Positions 15,777 to 23,464 of a stretch of DNA of 64,000 nucleotides are shown here, piece after piece. A model generated the notes under the pieces. It searched no databases, was not told the DNA's origin, and saw only the letters and a list, made by a program, of their open reading frames with translations. The stretch spans positions 1,116,001 through 1,180,000 of the forward strand of contig CP073694.1 of NCBI GenBank assembly GCA_018228705.1, in the 5' to 3' direction. How positions within the stretch are numbered: position 1 is the stretch's first letter; every line of letters begins with the position of its first letter. Source of the DNA: Dysosmobacter sp. Marseille-Q4140 (GTDB taxonomy: Bacteria > Bacillota > Clostridia > Oscillospirales > Oscillospiraceae). The translations under genes were made by a program, and so were the position numbers.

Positions 15777-15785
15777 CTGATTGAA

Positions 15786-15959
15786 ATGCTATATGCCTGT
15801 GATAATTGTCATTACCTGTTCCTTAGAACGTCTGAGGATACCTGCCCGGACTGCGGAAAGGCCATGATCCGGCCGGCAACTTCTGAAGAGCAGGAAGAAT
15901 ATAAAAATCGTGAGAAAGAAAATCTGTGGACAGAGGATTCAAATAGCTGCCGTGTGTAG
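15786..15959 (+). CDS. 57-residue zinc-ribbon protein at the ICE edge
   Basis: A small rightward gene that begins MLYACDNCHYLF and carries two C-x2-C pairs 12 residues apart (CDNC and CPDC), a classic zinc-ribbon knuckle, followed by a charged Glu/Lys-rich tail. It has GAGG ten bases before the ATG and its own promoter. It is transcribed divergently from the conjugation operon, a common position for a small regulator in mobile elements. It may bind nucleic acid or a protein partner; neither can be told from sequence. The coding signal (four correctly spaced Cys, RBS, promoter) is good despite the short length. Confidence 0.75.
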   Translation: MLYACDNCHYLFLRTSEDTCPDCGKAMIRPATSEEQEEYKNREKENLWTEDSNSCRV

Positions 15960-16043
15960 CCGGTCATTTCACCCCCGCGCAATGGCTTCTAATTAAACCC
16001 ATTTCATTTGTTGCACCGCCGTGTATAAAAATAACTGAAAAAG

Positions 16044-16084
16044 TATAAAAAAAGTGCCCGTAGCTCAACTGCCACGGGCACTTT
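16044..16084 (-). terminator. Leftward intrinsic terminator downstream of lysS
   Basis: An 11-bp perfect stem (AAAGTGCCCGT / ACGGGCACTTT) followed by seven T on the minus strand. It lies 144 bases beyond the lysS stop, with the repeat cluster in between. Confidence 0.85.
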
Positions 16085-16110
16085 CTCTTTTAGGAGGCTC
16101 TCTAAAAACT

Positions 16111-16174
16111 GGTGTAAAATCAGGTGTAAAAACGTGTTACTGCTGAATCCAACTGGTGTAAAACTGGTGTAAAA
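16111..16174 (+). repeat. Four direct repeats of GGTGTAAAA
   Basis: Copies at 16111-16119, 16123-16131, 16155-16163 and 16166-16174, arranged as two pairs with start spacings of 12, 32 and 11 bases. Paired short direct repeats near an element end are typical of arm-type sites for tyrosine integrases or excisionase sites, but no integrase is in view. Confidence 0.6.
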
Positions 16175-16227
16175 CCGCTCTTTCAGGCTCGTGAAAAACC
16201 CGCAAACCCTTGCGCCGCAACGGGTCT

Positions 16228-17727
16228 TTAATCCAGTGGCTTCATCGTCGGGAAGAGGATCACTTCCCGGATGGTGTCGGCCCCGGTCAGGAGCATGACG
16301 CACCGGTCGATGCCCATGCCCATGCCGCCGGTGGGCGGCATGCCGTACTCCAGGGCGGTGAGGAAGTCCTCGTCCAGCATCTCCGTCTCCTCGTCGCCCC
16401 GCTCCCGCTGCTCCACCTGCTTTTCAAAGCGCTCTCGCTGGTCGATGGGGTCGTTGAGCTCGGAGTAGGCGTTGGCCAGCTCGCTGCGGCAGATGAACAG
16501 CTCGAACCGCTCGGTGAGCCGGGGATCCGCCGGGCTGCGCTTGGTCAGCGGAGACACCTCCACCGGGTACATGGTGATAAAGGTGGGCTGGACCAGCTGC
16601 TCCTCCACCTTCTGGTCAAAGCAGGCGTACAGGGCGTTGCCCCAGGTCTTTTCGGCGGCGTCCGCCAGCTCCACACCGATGGCCTTGGCAGCGGAGACGG
16701 CCTCGGCGTCGTCGGTGATGGCGCCGAAGTCCACTCCGGCATACTCCTTCACGGCGTCCACCATGGTCAGCCGGCGCCAGCCGGGGGTCAGGTCGATGTC
16801 CTCGCCCTGCCACTGGACCTGATAGGTGCCCAGGATGGCCTGGGCAGCGCCGGAGAGGATGCCCTCGGCAATGTCCATCATGCCGTGGAAATCCGTGTAG
16901 GCCTGGTACAGCTCCACGGTGGTAAACTCGGGGTTGTGCTTGGGGTCCATACCCTCGTTGCGGAAGATGCGGCCGATCTCATACACCCGGTCCATGCCGC
17001 CCACGATCAGCCGCTTCAGGGGCAGCTCCGTGGCGATGCGCATATACATGTCGATGTCCAGGGTGTTGTGGTGGGTGATGAAGGGCCGGGCGGCGGCGCC
17101 GCCGGCGATGGTGTTCAAAACCGGGGTCTCCACCTCAATATAGCCCATGTCGTCCAGGTAGTTGCGCATGAACTTGATAAACCGGGATCGGATGGCGAAA
17201 TTGCGCTTGACCTCCGGGTTCACCATCAGGTCCACATACCGCTGGCGGAAGCGCAGCTCCTTGTCCTGGAGGCCGTGGAACTTCTCCGGCAGGGGCAGCA
17301 GGGACTTGCTCAGCAGGGTAATGGTCTTCGCCCGAACGCTCATCTCGCCCCGCTGGGTGCGGAACACCTCGCCGTCCACGCCCACAATGTCGCCGATGTC
17401 GTACTTCTTGAACTGCTTGTAGATCTCCTCATCCATCTCGTCCTGACGGGCGTAGAGCTGGATGCGGCCGTCGCGGTCCTGGAGGTCGCAGAAGCTGACC
17501 TTGCCCATGCCCCGCTTGCTCATGAGGCGCCCGGCCACCTTGACGCTCTGGCCCTCCAGAGCGTCAAAATTCTCCTTGATCTGAGCGGAGGTGTGGTCCC
17601 AGTCGAAGCGGGTGATCTGGAAGGGGTCCCGGCCCTCGGCCTGGAGGGCCGCCAGCTTCTCCCGGCGGACCTTGCTCTGCTGGCTCAGGTCCTGCTCGGG
17701 CTGCTGGTTCGTCTTTTGTTCAGCCAT
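16228..17727 (-). CDS. lysS: Lysyl-tRNA synthetase, class II
   Basis: 499 residues, the normal length for a bacterial class II LysRS, which charges tRNA-Lys in the cytoplasm. An N-terminal OB-fold anticodon-binding domain (about 60-165) precedes the catalytic core, with motif 2 at RIFRNEGMD and motif 3 at GMGIDRCVML, and the family-typical FRQRYVDLM. It starts 12 bases after the greA stop, so greA-lysS form one operon driven by the promoter at 18304-18332. The gene is complete; the ICE boundary lies just beyond its stop codon. Confidence 0.98.
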   Translation of the reverse strand: MAEQKTNQQPEQDLSQQSKVRREKLAALQAEGRDPFQITRFDWDHTSAQIKENFDALEGQSVKVAGRLMSKRGMGKVSFCDLQDRDGRIQLYARQDEMDEEIYKQFKKYDIGDIVGVDGEVFRTQRGEMSVRAKTITLLSKSLLPLPEKFHGLQDKELRFRQRYVDLMVNPEVKRNFAIRSRFIKFMRNYLDDMGYIEVETPVLNTIAGGAAARPFITHHNTLDIDMYMRIATELPLKRLIVGGMDRVYEIGRIFRNEGMDPKHNPEFTTVELYQAYTDFHGMMDIAEGILSGAAQAILGTYQVQWQGEDIDLTPGWRRLTMVDAVKEYAGVDFGAITDDAEAVSAAKAIGVELADAAEKTWGNALYACFDQKVEEQLVQPTFITMYPVEVSPLTKRSPADPRLTERFELFICRSELANAYSELNDPIDQRERFEKQVEQRERGDEETEMLDEDFLTALEYGMPPTGGMGMGIDRCVMLLTGADTIREVILFPTMKPLD

Positions 17728-17739
17728 CTCTTCCGCTCC

Positions 17740-18213
17740 TTACCGCTCGATCTTACGCACCGTGTACACGATGGCGCCCTGGGGGGCCTCCACGGTGACA
17801 GTGTCGCCCTCCTTGGCACCCACCAGGGCCTTGCCGAAGGGGGACTCCTCGGAGATAGCGCCGTGCATGGGATCCGCCTCCTGGGAGCCCACGATCTTAT
17901 AGGCGGGCAGTTCCTTGCCGCTCTTATCGGCCACGGTCACGCGGCAGCCGATGGTGACCACATTGGTGGGGGCGTTAGCCTCGTCCACGATGACCACGTG
18001 CTGGAGGATCTCCTCCAGTTCGGCAATGCGGGAGTACAGCTTGCCCTGCTCGTTCTTGGCCTCGTCGTACTCGCTGTTCTCGCTCAGGTCGCCGAAGCCC
18101 CGGGCCACCTTGATCTGCTCAGCCACCTCGTCGGAACGAGTGGTCTTGAGATAATTCAGTTCCTCCTGCAGCTCCTGCGCCCGGGCCGCGCTCATCTTGT
18201 ACTCTTTTTCCAT
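17740..18213 (-). CDS. greA: Transcript cleavage factor GreA
   Basis: 157 residues from the ATG at 18213, which has AAGGA nine bases upstream; this gives the family's usual length, whereas a longer open frame does not. GreA inserts its N-terminal coiled coil into the RNA polymerase secondary channel and stimulates cleavage of backtracked RNA. The coiled coil tip carries the acidic residues in GDLSENSEYDEAK, and the C-terminal domain (about 80-157) has the FKBP-like fold ending in TVRKIE. First gene of the greA-lysS operon. Confidence 0.97.
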   Translation of the reverse strand: MEKEYKMSAARAQELQEELNYLKTTRSDEVAEQIKVARGFGDLSENSEYDEAKNEQGKLYSRIAELEEILQHVVIVDEANAPTNVVTIGCRVTVADKSGKELPAYKIVGSQEADPMHGAISEESPFGKALVGAKEGDTVTVEAPQGAIVYTVRKIER

Positions 18214-18303
18214 GTCCAAAGTTCCTTTCCGCATTCTATTTTCCTGGGAAAATGGCCCCTCCATCTCCCTGAACATACTTATTCTATAATATCATAGAGT
18301 TGT

Positions 18304-18332
18304 ATTATAGAGGTTGGATTTCAGAATGTCAA
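18304..18332 (-). promoter_or_regulatory. Sigma-A promoter of greA-lysS
   Basis: Consensus TTGACA (18327-18332) and TATAAT (18304-18309) with exactly 17 bases between them. It overlaps the end of the upstream gene. Just downstream, CTATAATA / TATTATAG (18284-18310) form an inverted repeat that could be an operator. Confidence 0.85.
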
Positions 18333-19090
18333 GCGCCAGAGCCATTTCCCGCCGCTGCGCTCCGTCCCAGGGAGATCTGACCAGGCCGCAGGGCGCCGCT
18401 CTCCCGCAGCGCTGCCAGAAGCTGGATGCGGCAGCAGCCTGCCGGCAGCTGCTCCTCCAGCGCCGGCGGCAGCAGCAGCGGCGGCAGAGGTGCCTCGCTA
18501 CCCCGGTAAGCCTCTACCACCACCGGATTGTTCCGGCGCAGATCCGTCCGGGGCGCGAAGAGCACCAGGGCCTCCGCCTCCCCCAGCCGGGCCAGATCCG
18601 GCTCCAGCCGCAGCGCCACGCCGTACTCCCGCCGCAGCCGGCCCGCCAGGTCCGGTCCGCCGTAGGGGACGTCCAGCAGCACATACCGGCACCGCAGGGA
18701 CAGCTCCGTCACAGTCCGCACCAGTTCGGCGCTCATGGCATCTGCCGACACCGCCACCGTCCCTCCGCTCAGGCCCCGGTCCTCCAGTCCCCGGCAGGTC
18801 TGCTCCGCCGCCAGCTCCCGCCGCAGTGCCAGGGTGTCCACCGCTCCGATCCCCCGCTTTTCCAATACATCCCCATACGCAAAGTCATCCGGAAGCACCA
18901 CCCGCCGTACCCCGGCCTTTTCCAGCTTTCGGGCTGCGGCAGCCGCCCGACGCCGGATCACCGCCGCCGGAGTCCGCGGTCCCCGCGCCACCTGAACGCT
19001 GTAAAGATGCGTATGGAGCACCATCCGTTCCGCTGTTTTTACAGCCCGTTGTCCCCGCTCCGGCGGGACCCAGATCCACAGTCCAAACAT
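18329..19090 (-). CDS. Conserved-looking protein of unknown function
   Basis: 253 residues, Arg/Ala/Leu-rich, no signal peptide or membrane span. It looks like an alpha/beta fold: RRVVLPDDFAYGDVL, SADAMSAELVRTV, YVLLDVPYGGPDLAGRL and EALVLFAPR read as strand-helix units, perhaps a nucleotide-binding or Rossmann-like layout, but no catalytic motif is evident. The ATG at 19090 is preceded by a GGGAGG that lies inside the terminator of the peptidase gene upstream, so it may be translated from read-through RNA. I cannot assign a function. Confidence 0.65.
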   Translation of the reverse strand: MFGLWIWVPPERGQRAVKTAERMVLHTHLYSVQVARGPRTPAAVIRRRAAAAARKLEKAGVRRVVLPDDFAYGDVLEKRGIGAVDTLALRRELAAEQTCRGLEDRGLSGGTVAVSADAMSAELVRTVTELSLRCRYVLLDVPYGGPDLAGRLRREYGVALRLEPDLARLGEAEALVLFAPRTDLRRNNPVVVEAYRGSEAPLPPLLLPPALEEQLPAGCCRIQLLAALRESGALRPGQISLGRSAAAGNGSGA

Positions 19091-19130
19091 AAAAAAACCG
19101 CCTCCCGCTCCATACCTACGGAGCGGGAGG
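19090..19130 (-). terminator. Terminator of the ftsE-ftsX-peptidase operon
   Basis: An 11-bp stem CCTCCCGCTCC / GGAGCGGGAGG followed by a run of seven T on the minus strand. The 3' arm doubles as the ribosome binding site of the next gene. Confidence 0.85.
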
Positions 19131-19165
19131 GCAGTTTATGTGTCTTTTCAGAAGGAGGCGCAGGA

Positions 19166-20407
19166 TCAGGCCGAACCGGACAGCGTATAGCCTGTGAGAT
19201 AGCCCATCCGCGGCTCTGCCCCGTGGCTGAGAGGGTTGACCCGGACGCCGTTCTCCGTCACCTCGAAGTGCAGGTGGGGTCCCGTGGAGTTTCCGGTAGA
19301 GCCGGTAATACCGATGACATCGCCTTGGTTGACGTACTGTCCCACAGATGCCTTCCGGCTGGACATATGAGCATACAGGGTGGTGTTGCCGGGACCGTGG
19401 GAGATAGCCACGTAGTTTCCATAGGAACTGGAGTACTGGGAGACGATGACGGTTCCGGCCTTGGAGGCATAAATCGGACTGGTGTAGCCCACCCGGCCGA
19501 TGTCGGTGCCCTTGTGGTTGGTGGAGCCGATGCCGCCGGGAGAGGCACGGCCGCCCACGGTGGAGGTGATATAGCGGCTGTCCACCGGCCAGATGTAGCC
19601 GCCGGGATTGGACTGAACGGAGTTTCCATTGGCAGCCTGCTGGGCGATCAACTGCTCATTGAGCCGCTGGATCTCCGCCCGAATGGCATCCTGCTCCGCC
19701 TCCAGCTCATCCAGGGCAGCCTCCGTCTCGCTTTCGTTGGCGGCCAGCTGCTGGATCAGGGCGTTGGCCTCGCTGCGCTGGGTATTCAGCTCACTCTTGC
19801 GGGCCTCCAGCTCGCTCTTGGCCGCTTCTTCCTCGGCCTTGTTGGTCTCCAGCTCTGTCTTGGCGGTCTCGATCTGGGCCTGCAGGTCTTTCAGCTGGTC
19901 GATCACCCGTTGGTCGGCAGCCATGATCTCATTGATCATGTCCAGACGGCTGAGCAGGTCCGTGAAGCTGTCCGCCCGGAACAGCACGGACCAGTAACTG
20001 ACCTCGCCCCGCTTTTCCATGGCCCGGACCCGGTCGCAGAACAGGTCGTACTGGGCCGCCTCGTCCTCCTGGGCCTGGATCAGTTCCTCTTCCTTCTGGG
20101 AGATCAGGGCAGCATACTGCTGGATCTGCTCCTCCACGTTGGAGATCTGGGCGGAGGTATTGGCGATCTGCTGGTCCAGCAGGGTCTTGCGCTCCATGGC
20201 GGTGCTTTTGTCCGCAGCAAGGGACTCCAGCTTGGCCTGGAGCTCCTTCTTCTCGGCGCTGAGGTCGTTGGACTCGTTTTTCAGTGCGTCGATGTCCGCC
20301 TGGGTCACCGCCAGGGCCGGCGTCAGTTCTGCGGCGGACAGCAGCAGCGCCATGGTCAAAGCCAGCAAGGCCCGGAAAAAGCGGCGTCCTTTGGTCTGTT
20401 TCTTCAT
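19166..20407 (-). CDS. Secreted coiled-coil M23 (LytM) peptidase, EnvC/PcsB-like
   Basis: 413 residues from the ATG at 20407. A signal peptide (1-33) is followed by a long coiled coil (about 35-260, Gln/Glu/Lys heptads), a linker, and a LytM domain with the zinc ligands NHKGTDIG and HLHFE plus YAHMS, so an active zinc endopeptidase is expected. It directly follows ftsX. In other bacteria FtsEX controls coiled-coil hydrolases or hydrolase activators (EnvC, PcsB, CwlO) for daughter-cell separation; by analogy this is the FtsEX-controlled enzyme here. Confidence 0.9.
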   Translation of the reverse strand: MKKQTKGRRFFRALLALTMALLLSAAELTPALAVTQADIDALKNESNDLSAEKKELQAKLESLAADKSTAMERKTLLDQQIANTSAQISNVEEQIQQYAALISQKEEELIQAQEDEAAQYDLFCDRVRAMEKRGEVSYWSVLFRADSFTDLLSRLDMINEIMAADQRVIDQLKDLQAQIETAKTELETNKAEEEAAKSELEARKSELNTQRSEANALIQQLAANESETEAALDELEAEQDAIRAEIQRLNEQLIAQQAANGNSVQSNPGGYIWPVDSRYITSTVGGRASPGGIGSTNHKGTDIGRVGYTSPIYASKAGTVIVSQYSSSYGNYVAISHGPGNTTLYAHMSSRKASVGQYVNQGDVIGITGSTGNSTGPHLHFEVTENGVRVNPLSHGAEPRMGYLTGYTLSGSA

Positions 20408-20417
20408 AAGCCGCACC

Positions 20418-21305
20418 TCACACTTGCAGGAATTTCCGAATGGCGGAGAGGCTGCCTCCCACACCCACCAATACGCCGGCACCGGCGAAGGTGGCAGCTA
20501 CCGGCAGCCACAGCCGGTTAAAGGGGATAATCTCGATCAGCTGCATGGTGTCGTTGGTATCCACCCCCTGCGCCACCGCTGCATACAGCGCCCACTGGAG
20601 CCCGAAGGCGATCACGGCGCCCAGAATACCGATCATCAGGCCCTCGTACACGAAGGGCCAGCGGATAAAGCCGTTGGTAGCACCCACCATGCGCATGATG
20701 GCGATTTCATCCCGCCGGTCAAAGGTGGTGAGCTTGATGGTGTTGGAGATGATGAACACCGACACGATGAACAAAATGGCGATCAGGGCCACGCACACCA
20801 CCGTTGCCACGTTCCGGACCGTCAAGAATCCGCCGGCAATCTCCTCGTGGGCGTTGACATCGGTGATACCATCCACTTCTTCCACCCGGCTGCAGGTCTG
20901 GGACTGCTGGGACAGGTCCTCCACCTTGATGGCGTAGCGGTCCTGGAAGATCGCCGGGTCCAGATTCTGGAACAGCTCCTCGTCAGGGTAGTCGGCGGCG
21001 AAGTCCTCCGTAGCCTGTTCCTTGGAGATAAAGGTGGCGGAGACCACATTGGGGATGGCCTCCAGTTCCTTTTGCAGGGCCTTTGCCTGAGCGGTGGAGT
21101 AGCTGTCGTCCACATAGGCCAGGATCTCATTTTCCTGCTCCAGGTCCAGCAGCAGGGCGTTGGCGTTCACCGCTACCAAGGTGAAGGTCCCCATAATCAA
21201 AAGGCAAGCCACCGTGATGCCGATGGCGGCAAAGGACATGAAGCCATGGCTGAACATGTTGCTGATGCCCTCATGAAAAAAATAGCCGAAATTGTGCTTA
21301 GCCAT
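20418..21305 (-). CDS. ftsX: Cell-division ABC permease FtsX
   Basis: 295 residues from the ATG at 21305, overlapping the ftsE stop by 8 bases. Four membrane spans: one near residues 20-45, then an extracellular loop (about 50-170), and three in the C-terminal half (CVALIAILFIVSVFIIS, a span around MIGILGAVIAFGLQWA, and VAATFAGAGVLVGVGG). FtsX does not transport a substrate; it passes ATP-driven movement from FtsE to an extracellular hydrolase, here probably the adjacent M23 protein. Confidence 0.96.
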   Translation of the reverse strand: MAKHNFGYFFHEGISNMFSHGFMSFAAIGITVACLLIMGTFTLVAVNANALLLDLEQENEILAYVDDSYSTAQAKALQKELEAIPNVVSATFISKEQATEDFAADYPDEELFQNLDPAIFQDRYAIKVEDLSQQSQTCSRVEEVDGITDVNAHEEIAGGFLTVRNVATVVCVALIAILFIVSVFIISNTIKLTTFDRRDEIAIMRMVGATNGFIRWPFVYEGLMIGILGAVIAFGLQWALYAAVAQGVDTNDTMQLIEIIPFNRLWLPVAATFAGAGVLVGVGGSLSAIRKFLQV

Positions 21306-21990
21306 GGATGTGTCCTCCCACATAGCCGCCCACGCCATCGCTGGTGACATGGCCGGATTCAATCGTGACGACCCGCTTGCCGAAGCGGTCCACCAGATCC
21401 TTCTCATGGGTCACCACCACCACGGTGGTGCCCAGCTGGTTGATCTTCACCAACAGGCTCATCAGCTCCAGGGACCGCTCCGGGTCCAGATTGCCGGTGG
21501 GCTCGTCGGCAATGATGGTATCGGGATTGTTGACCAGGGCTCGGGCGATGGCCACCCGCTGCTGCTCGCCGCCGGAGAGCTCTGTGGGATAGCTGTTGGC
21601 CTTCTCCTCCAGCCCTACCAGCCGCAGCACATAGGGGATGCGCTTGCGGATCTCTTTCAGGGGGGATCCCACCGCCCGCATGACGAACTCCAGGTTCTCA
21701 TAGACGGTCTTTTTCTCGATCAGACGGAAGTCCTGGAAAATGACGCCCAGAGTCCGGCGCATCAGCGGAACCTGACGCTCTGAGATGTTGCTGACCGAGA
21801 AGCCGTTGATCATGATGCGGCCGGCGCAGGGTTCCACTTCCCCGGTCAGCAGCTTGATGATGGTGGACTTGCCGGAGCCGGAGGGGCCCACCAAAAAGAC
21901 GAACTCTCCGTCCTCAATGGTCAGACTGATACCCTGGATAGCCTTGGTCCCGTTCTCATATTCCATTTCCACATCTTTCAAGCGTATCAT
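21298..21990 (-). CDS. ftsE: Cell-division ABC ATPase FtsE
   Basis: 230 residues from the ATG at 21990, with GAGG nearby. Complete ABC ATPase motifs: Walker A GPSGSGKST, signature LSGGEQQRV, Walker B TIIADEP and the H-loop VVVVTHE. The start MIRLKDVEMEYENG is typical of FtsE. It pairs with FtsX at the septal membrane. Confidence 0.97.
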   Translation of the reverse strand: MIRLKDVEMEYENGTKAIQGISLTIEDGEFVFLVGPSGSGKSTIIKLLTGEVEPCAGRIMINGFSVSNISERQVPLMRRTLGVIFQDFRLIEKKTVYENLEFVMRAVGSPLKEIRKRIPYVLRLVGLEEKANSYPTELSGGEQQRVAIARALVNNPDTIIADEPTGNLDPERSLELMSLLVKINQLGTTVVVVTHEKDLVDRFGKRVVTIESGHVTSDGVGGYVGGHIHG

Positions 21991-22069
21991 GAGCCACCTC
22001 GCGCGTTTACTTGCCGAAACACCTGCCGCCGGTTCGGCAGCAGGTCGACATAATTCTTCATACAGGCAC

Positions 22070-22098
22070 ATTATATACGGTTTTTCCCCCGCGCGCAA
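22070..22098 (-). promoter_or_regulatory. Promoter of ftsE-ftsX-M23
   Basis: TTGCGC (22093-22098) and TATAAT (22070-22075) with a 17-base spacer. The ~80-base leader contains a small GC-rich hairpin built on CCTGC...GCAGG. Confidence 0.7.
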
Positions 22099-22160
22099 CA
22101 ACAACTTGCCCTGGCCCCGTAAAAAAAGTAACAAAAATGACAGTCTTTTCCCGGCGCCCG

Positions 22161-22192
22161 AAAAAAACTCCGCGGCTGCCGCCGCGGAGTTT
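22161..22192 (-). terminator. Terminator of the PucR/CdaR-type regulator gene
   Basis: ACTCCGCGGC...GCCGCGGAGT perfect stem, with seven T on the minus strand and four on the plus strand. Confidence 0.85.
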
Positions 22193-22215
22193 TGCAGATA
22201 CGGATGTATGCCGGA

Positions 22216-23307
22216 TCAGGAGTCGATGCCCCGGCTGGTCAGGTACTTCTTGACCATCAGGGCCACCTTGAAGGTGATGGCGTCGTCAAACTCCCGCAGA
22301 TCCAGGCCGGTGAGTTTCTTGATCTTCTCCAGCCGATATACCAGGGTGTTGCGGTGGACAAAGAGCTTCCGGGCGGTCTCGGAGACATTGAGGTTGTTCT
22401 CGAAGAACTTGTGGATGGTGAACAGCGTCTCCTTGTCCAGGGCGTCGATGGGATTCTTCTTGAAGACCTCCTGGAGGAACATCTCGCACAGAGTGGTGGG
22501 CAGCTGGTAAATCAAACGGCCGATGCCCAGGTTCTCGTAGTTGATGACATATTTCTCCGTGTCAAAGACCTTGCCCACCTCAATGGCGATCTGGGCCTCC
22601 TTGTAGCTCTTGGCCAGATCCCGCAGGTGGGTAGCCACAGTGCCGATGCCCACCACCACAGTGGGTTCGCTGCCGGAGCGGAGGGTCTCTTCGATTGCAG
22701 AGGCGATCTTGTTCAGATCCTTCAATCCGGTGCCGTCGGGCATCTGGCGGATCAGCACCACGTCGCCCTCGCCGATGCTGAGGACAAAGTCGTTCTGCCG
22801 GTCCGGGAACAGGGACTGGACCACATCGGTGGGCACGGACTCCCCCTTGCGTAAGGAGCGAACCACAAACACGCCCCGGGGCACGTCTGCCGTGACCCGA
22901 AGTTCCTTGGCCCGCATATAGATGTCGCCCAGCATGATGTTGTCGGAAATGATGTCCTTGATGAAGGACCCCCGGTCGTGCTTCTCCTCGTAATAGGACT
23001 TGGCTGCATTAAGCGCCACGGTAGCCATGGCGCAGACGGTGCGGCTGACCTCATTGTCGCCGAAGGCAAAGGCGGCATAATCAAACTGGTTGCCCCAGCC
23101 GTTGAGCGCCTTGAAGGTCTTTCCCTCCGAGGAGATCATGGAGCCGCCGGCGCCGTTGATCACAGGCACATGCTCTGCCCAGCGCTGGCCGATCATGGAC
23201 AGTTCACTGCAGGCAATGACGATCCCCTCGGCGTCAATGACGCCCACCGTGCGATCAGTGTTCTCCTTTAGCTGCAGCACCACATTTTGAAAAATTCTTC
23301 CAGACAT
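22216..23307 (-). CDS. PucR/CdaR-type transcriptional regulator
   Basis: 363 residues from the ATG at 23307 (GAGGAGG upstream). The C-terminus (about 305-350) is the PucR-family helix-turn-helix with NVSETARKLFVHRNTLVYRL. Residues ~165-285 resemble the GGDEF-like central domain of CdaR regulators, and the N-terminal ~120 residues (TVGVIDAEGIVIACSELS) look like a sensor similar to the sugar-diacid recognition domain. No sugar-acid genes are nearby, so the ligand is open. It is a single-gene unit with its own promoter and terminator. Confidence 0.85.
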   Translation of the reverse strand: MSGRIFQNVVLQLKENTDRTVGVIDAEGIVIACSELSMIGQRWAEHVPVINGAGGSMISSEGKTFKALNGWGNQFDYAAFAFGDNEVSRTVCAMATVALNAAKSYYEEKHDRGSFIKDIISDNIMLGDIYMRAKELRVTADVPRGVFVVRSLRKGESVPTDVVQSLFPDRQNDFVLSIGEGDVVLIRQMPDGTGLKDLNKIASAIEETLRSGSEPTVVVGIGTVATHLRDLAKSYKEAQIAIEVGKVFDTEKYVINYENLGIGRLIYQLPTTLCEMFLQEVFKKNPIDALDKETLFTIHKFFENNLNVSETARKLFVHRNTLVYRLEKIKKLTGLDLREFDDAITFKVALMVKKYLTSRGIDS

Positions 23308-23364
23308 GGTCGTCCTCCTCACCTTAACTCACACGGTCATCTTGTGCATTTTGTCAATGATAAT

Positions 23365-23393
23365 ATTATATCGGTAATTTTGGCAAATTGCAA
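23365..23393 (-). promoter_or_regulatory. Promoter of the PucR/CdaR-type regulator
   Basis: TTGCAA (23388-23393) and TATAAT (23365-23370), spacer 17 bases, in an AT-rich intergenic stretch. Confidence 0.85.
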
Positions 23394-23464
23394 GACGTTT
23401 TTTCTTTTTTCAACAAAAAAGCTGTCACCTTTTTGTCGAAGATTTGAATTTTATTCTGCCTACC

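Larger units (their letters stand above)
15960..16227. other. ICE/chromosome boundary region between the zinc-ribbon gene and lysS
   Basis: No gene is visible. It contains a strong leftward terminator, four direct repeats of GGTGTAAAA and, next to the lysS stop, an imperfect palindrome (16203-16226). The change from element-type to housekeeping genes happens here, so the attachment site probably lies in this stretch. The exact junction cannot be fixed without the other end of the element or an empty site. Confidence 0.55.

Noticed and set aside
16180..16230. A tRNA or tmRNA 3' end as attachment site near lysS
   Set aside because: The palindrome near the stop does not extend to a cloverleaf and no T-loop (GTTCRA) is present.
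16004..16303. A 99-codon minus-strand frame reading through the ICE/lysS boundary
   Set aside because: It overlaps lysS out of frame, has no RBS, and its product comes mainly from the short direct repeats and a terminator.
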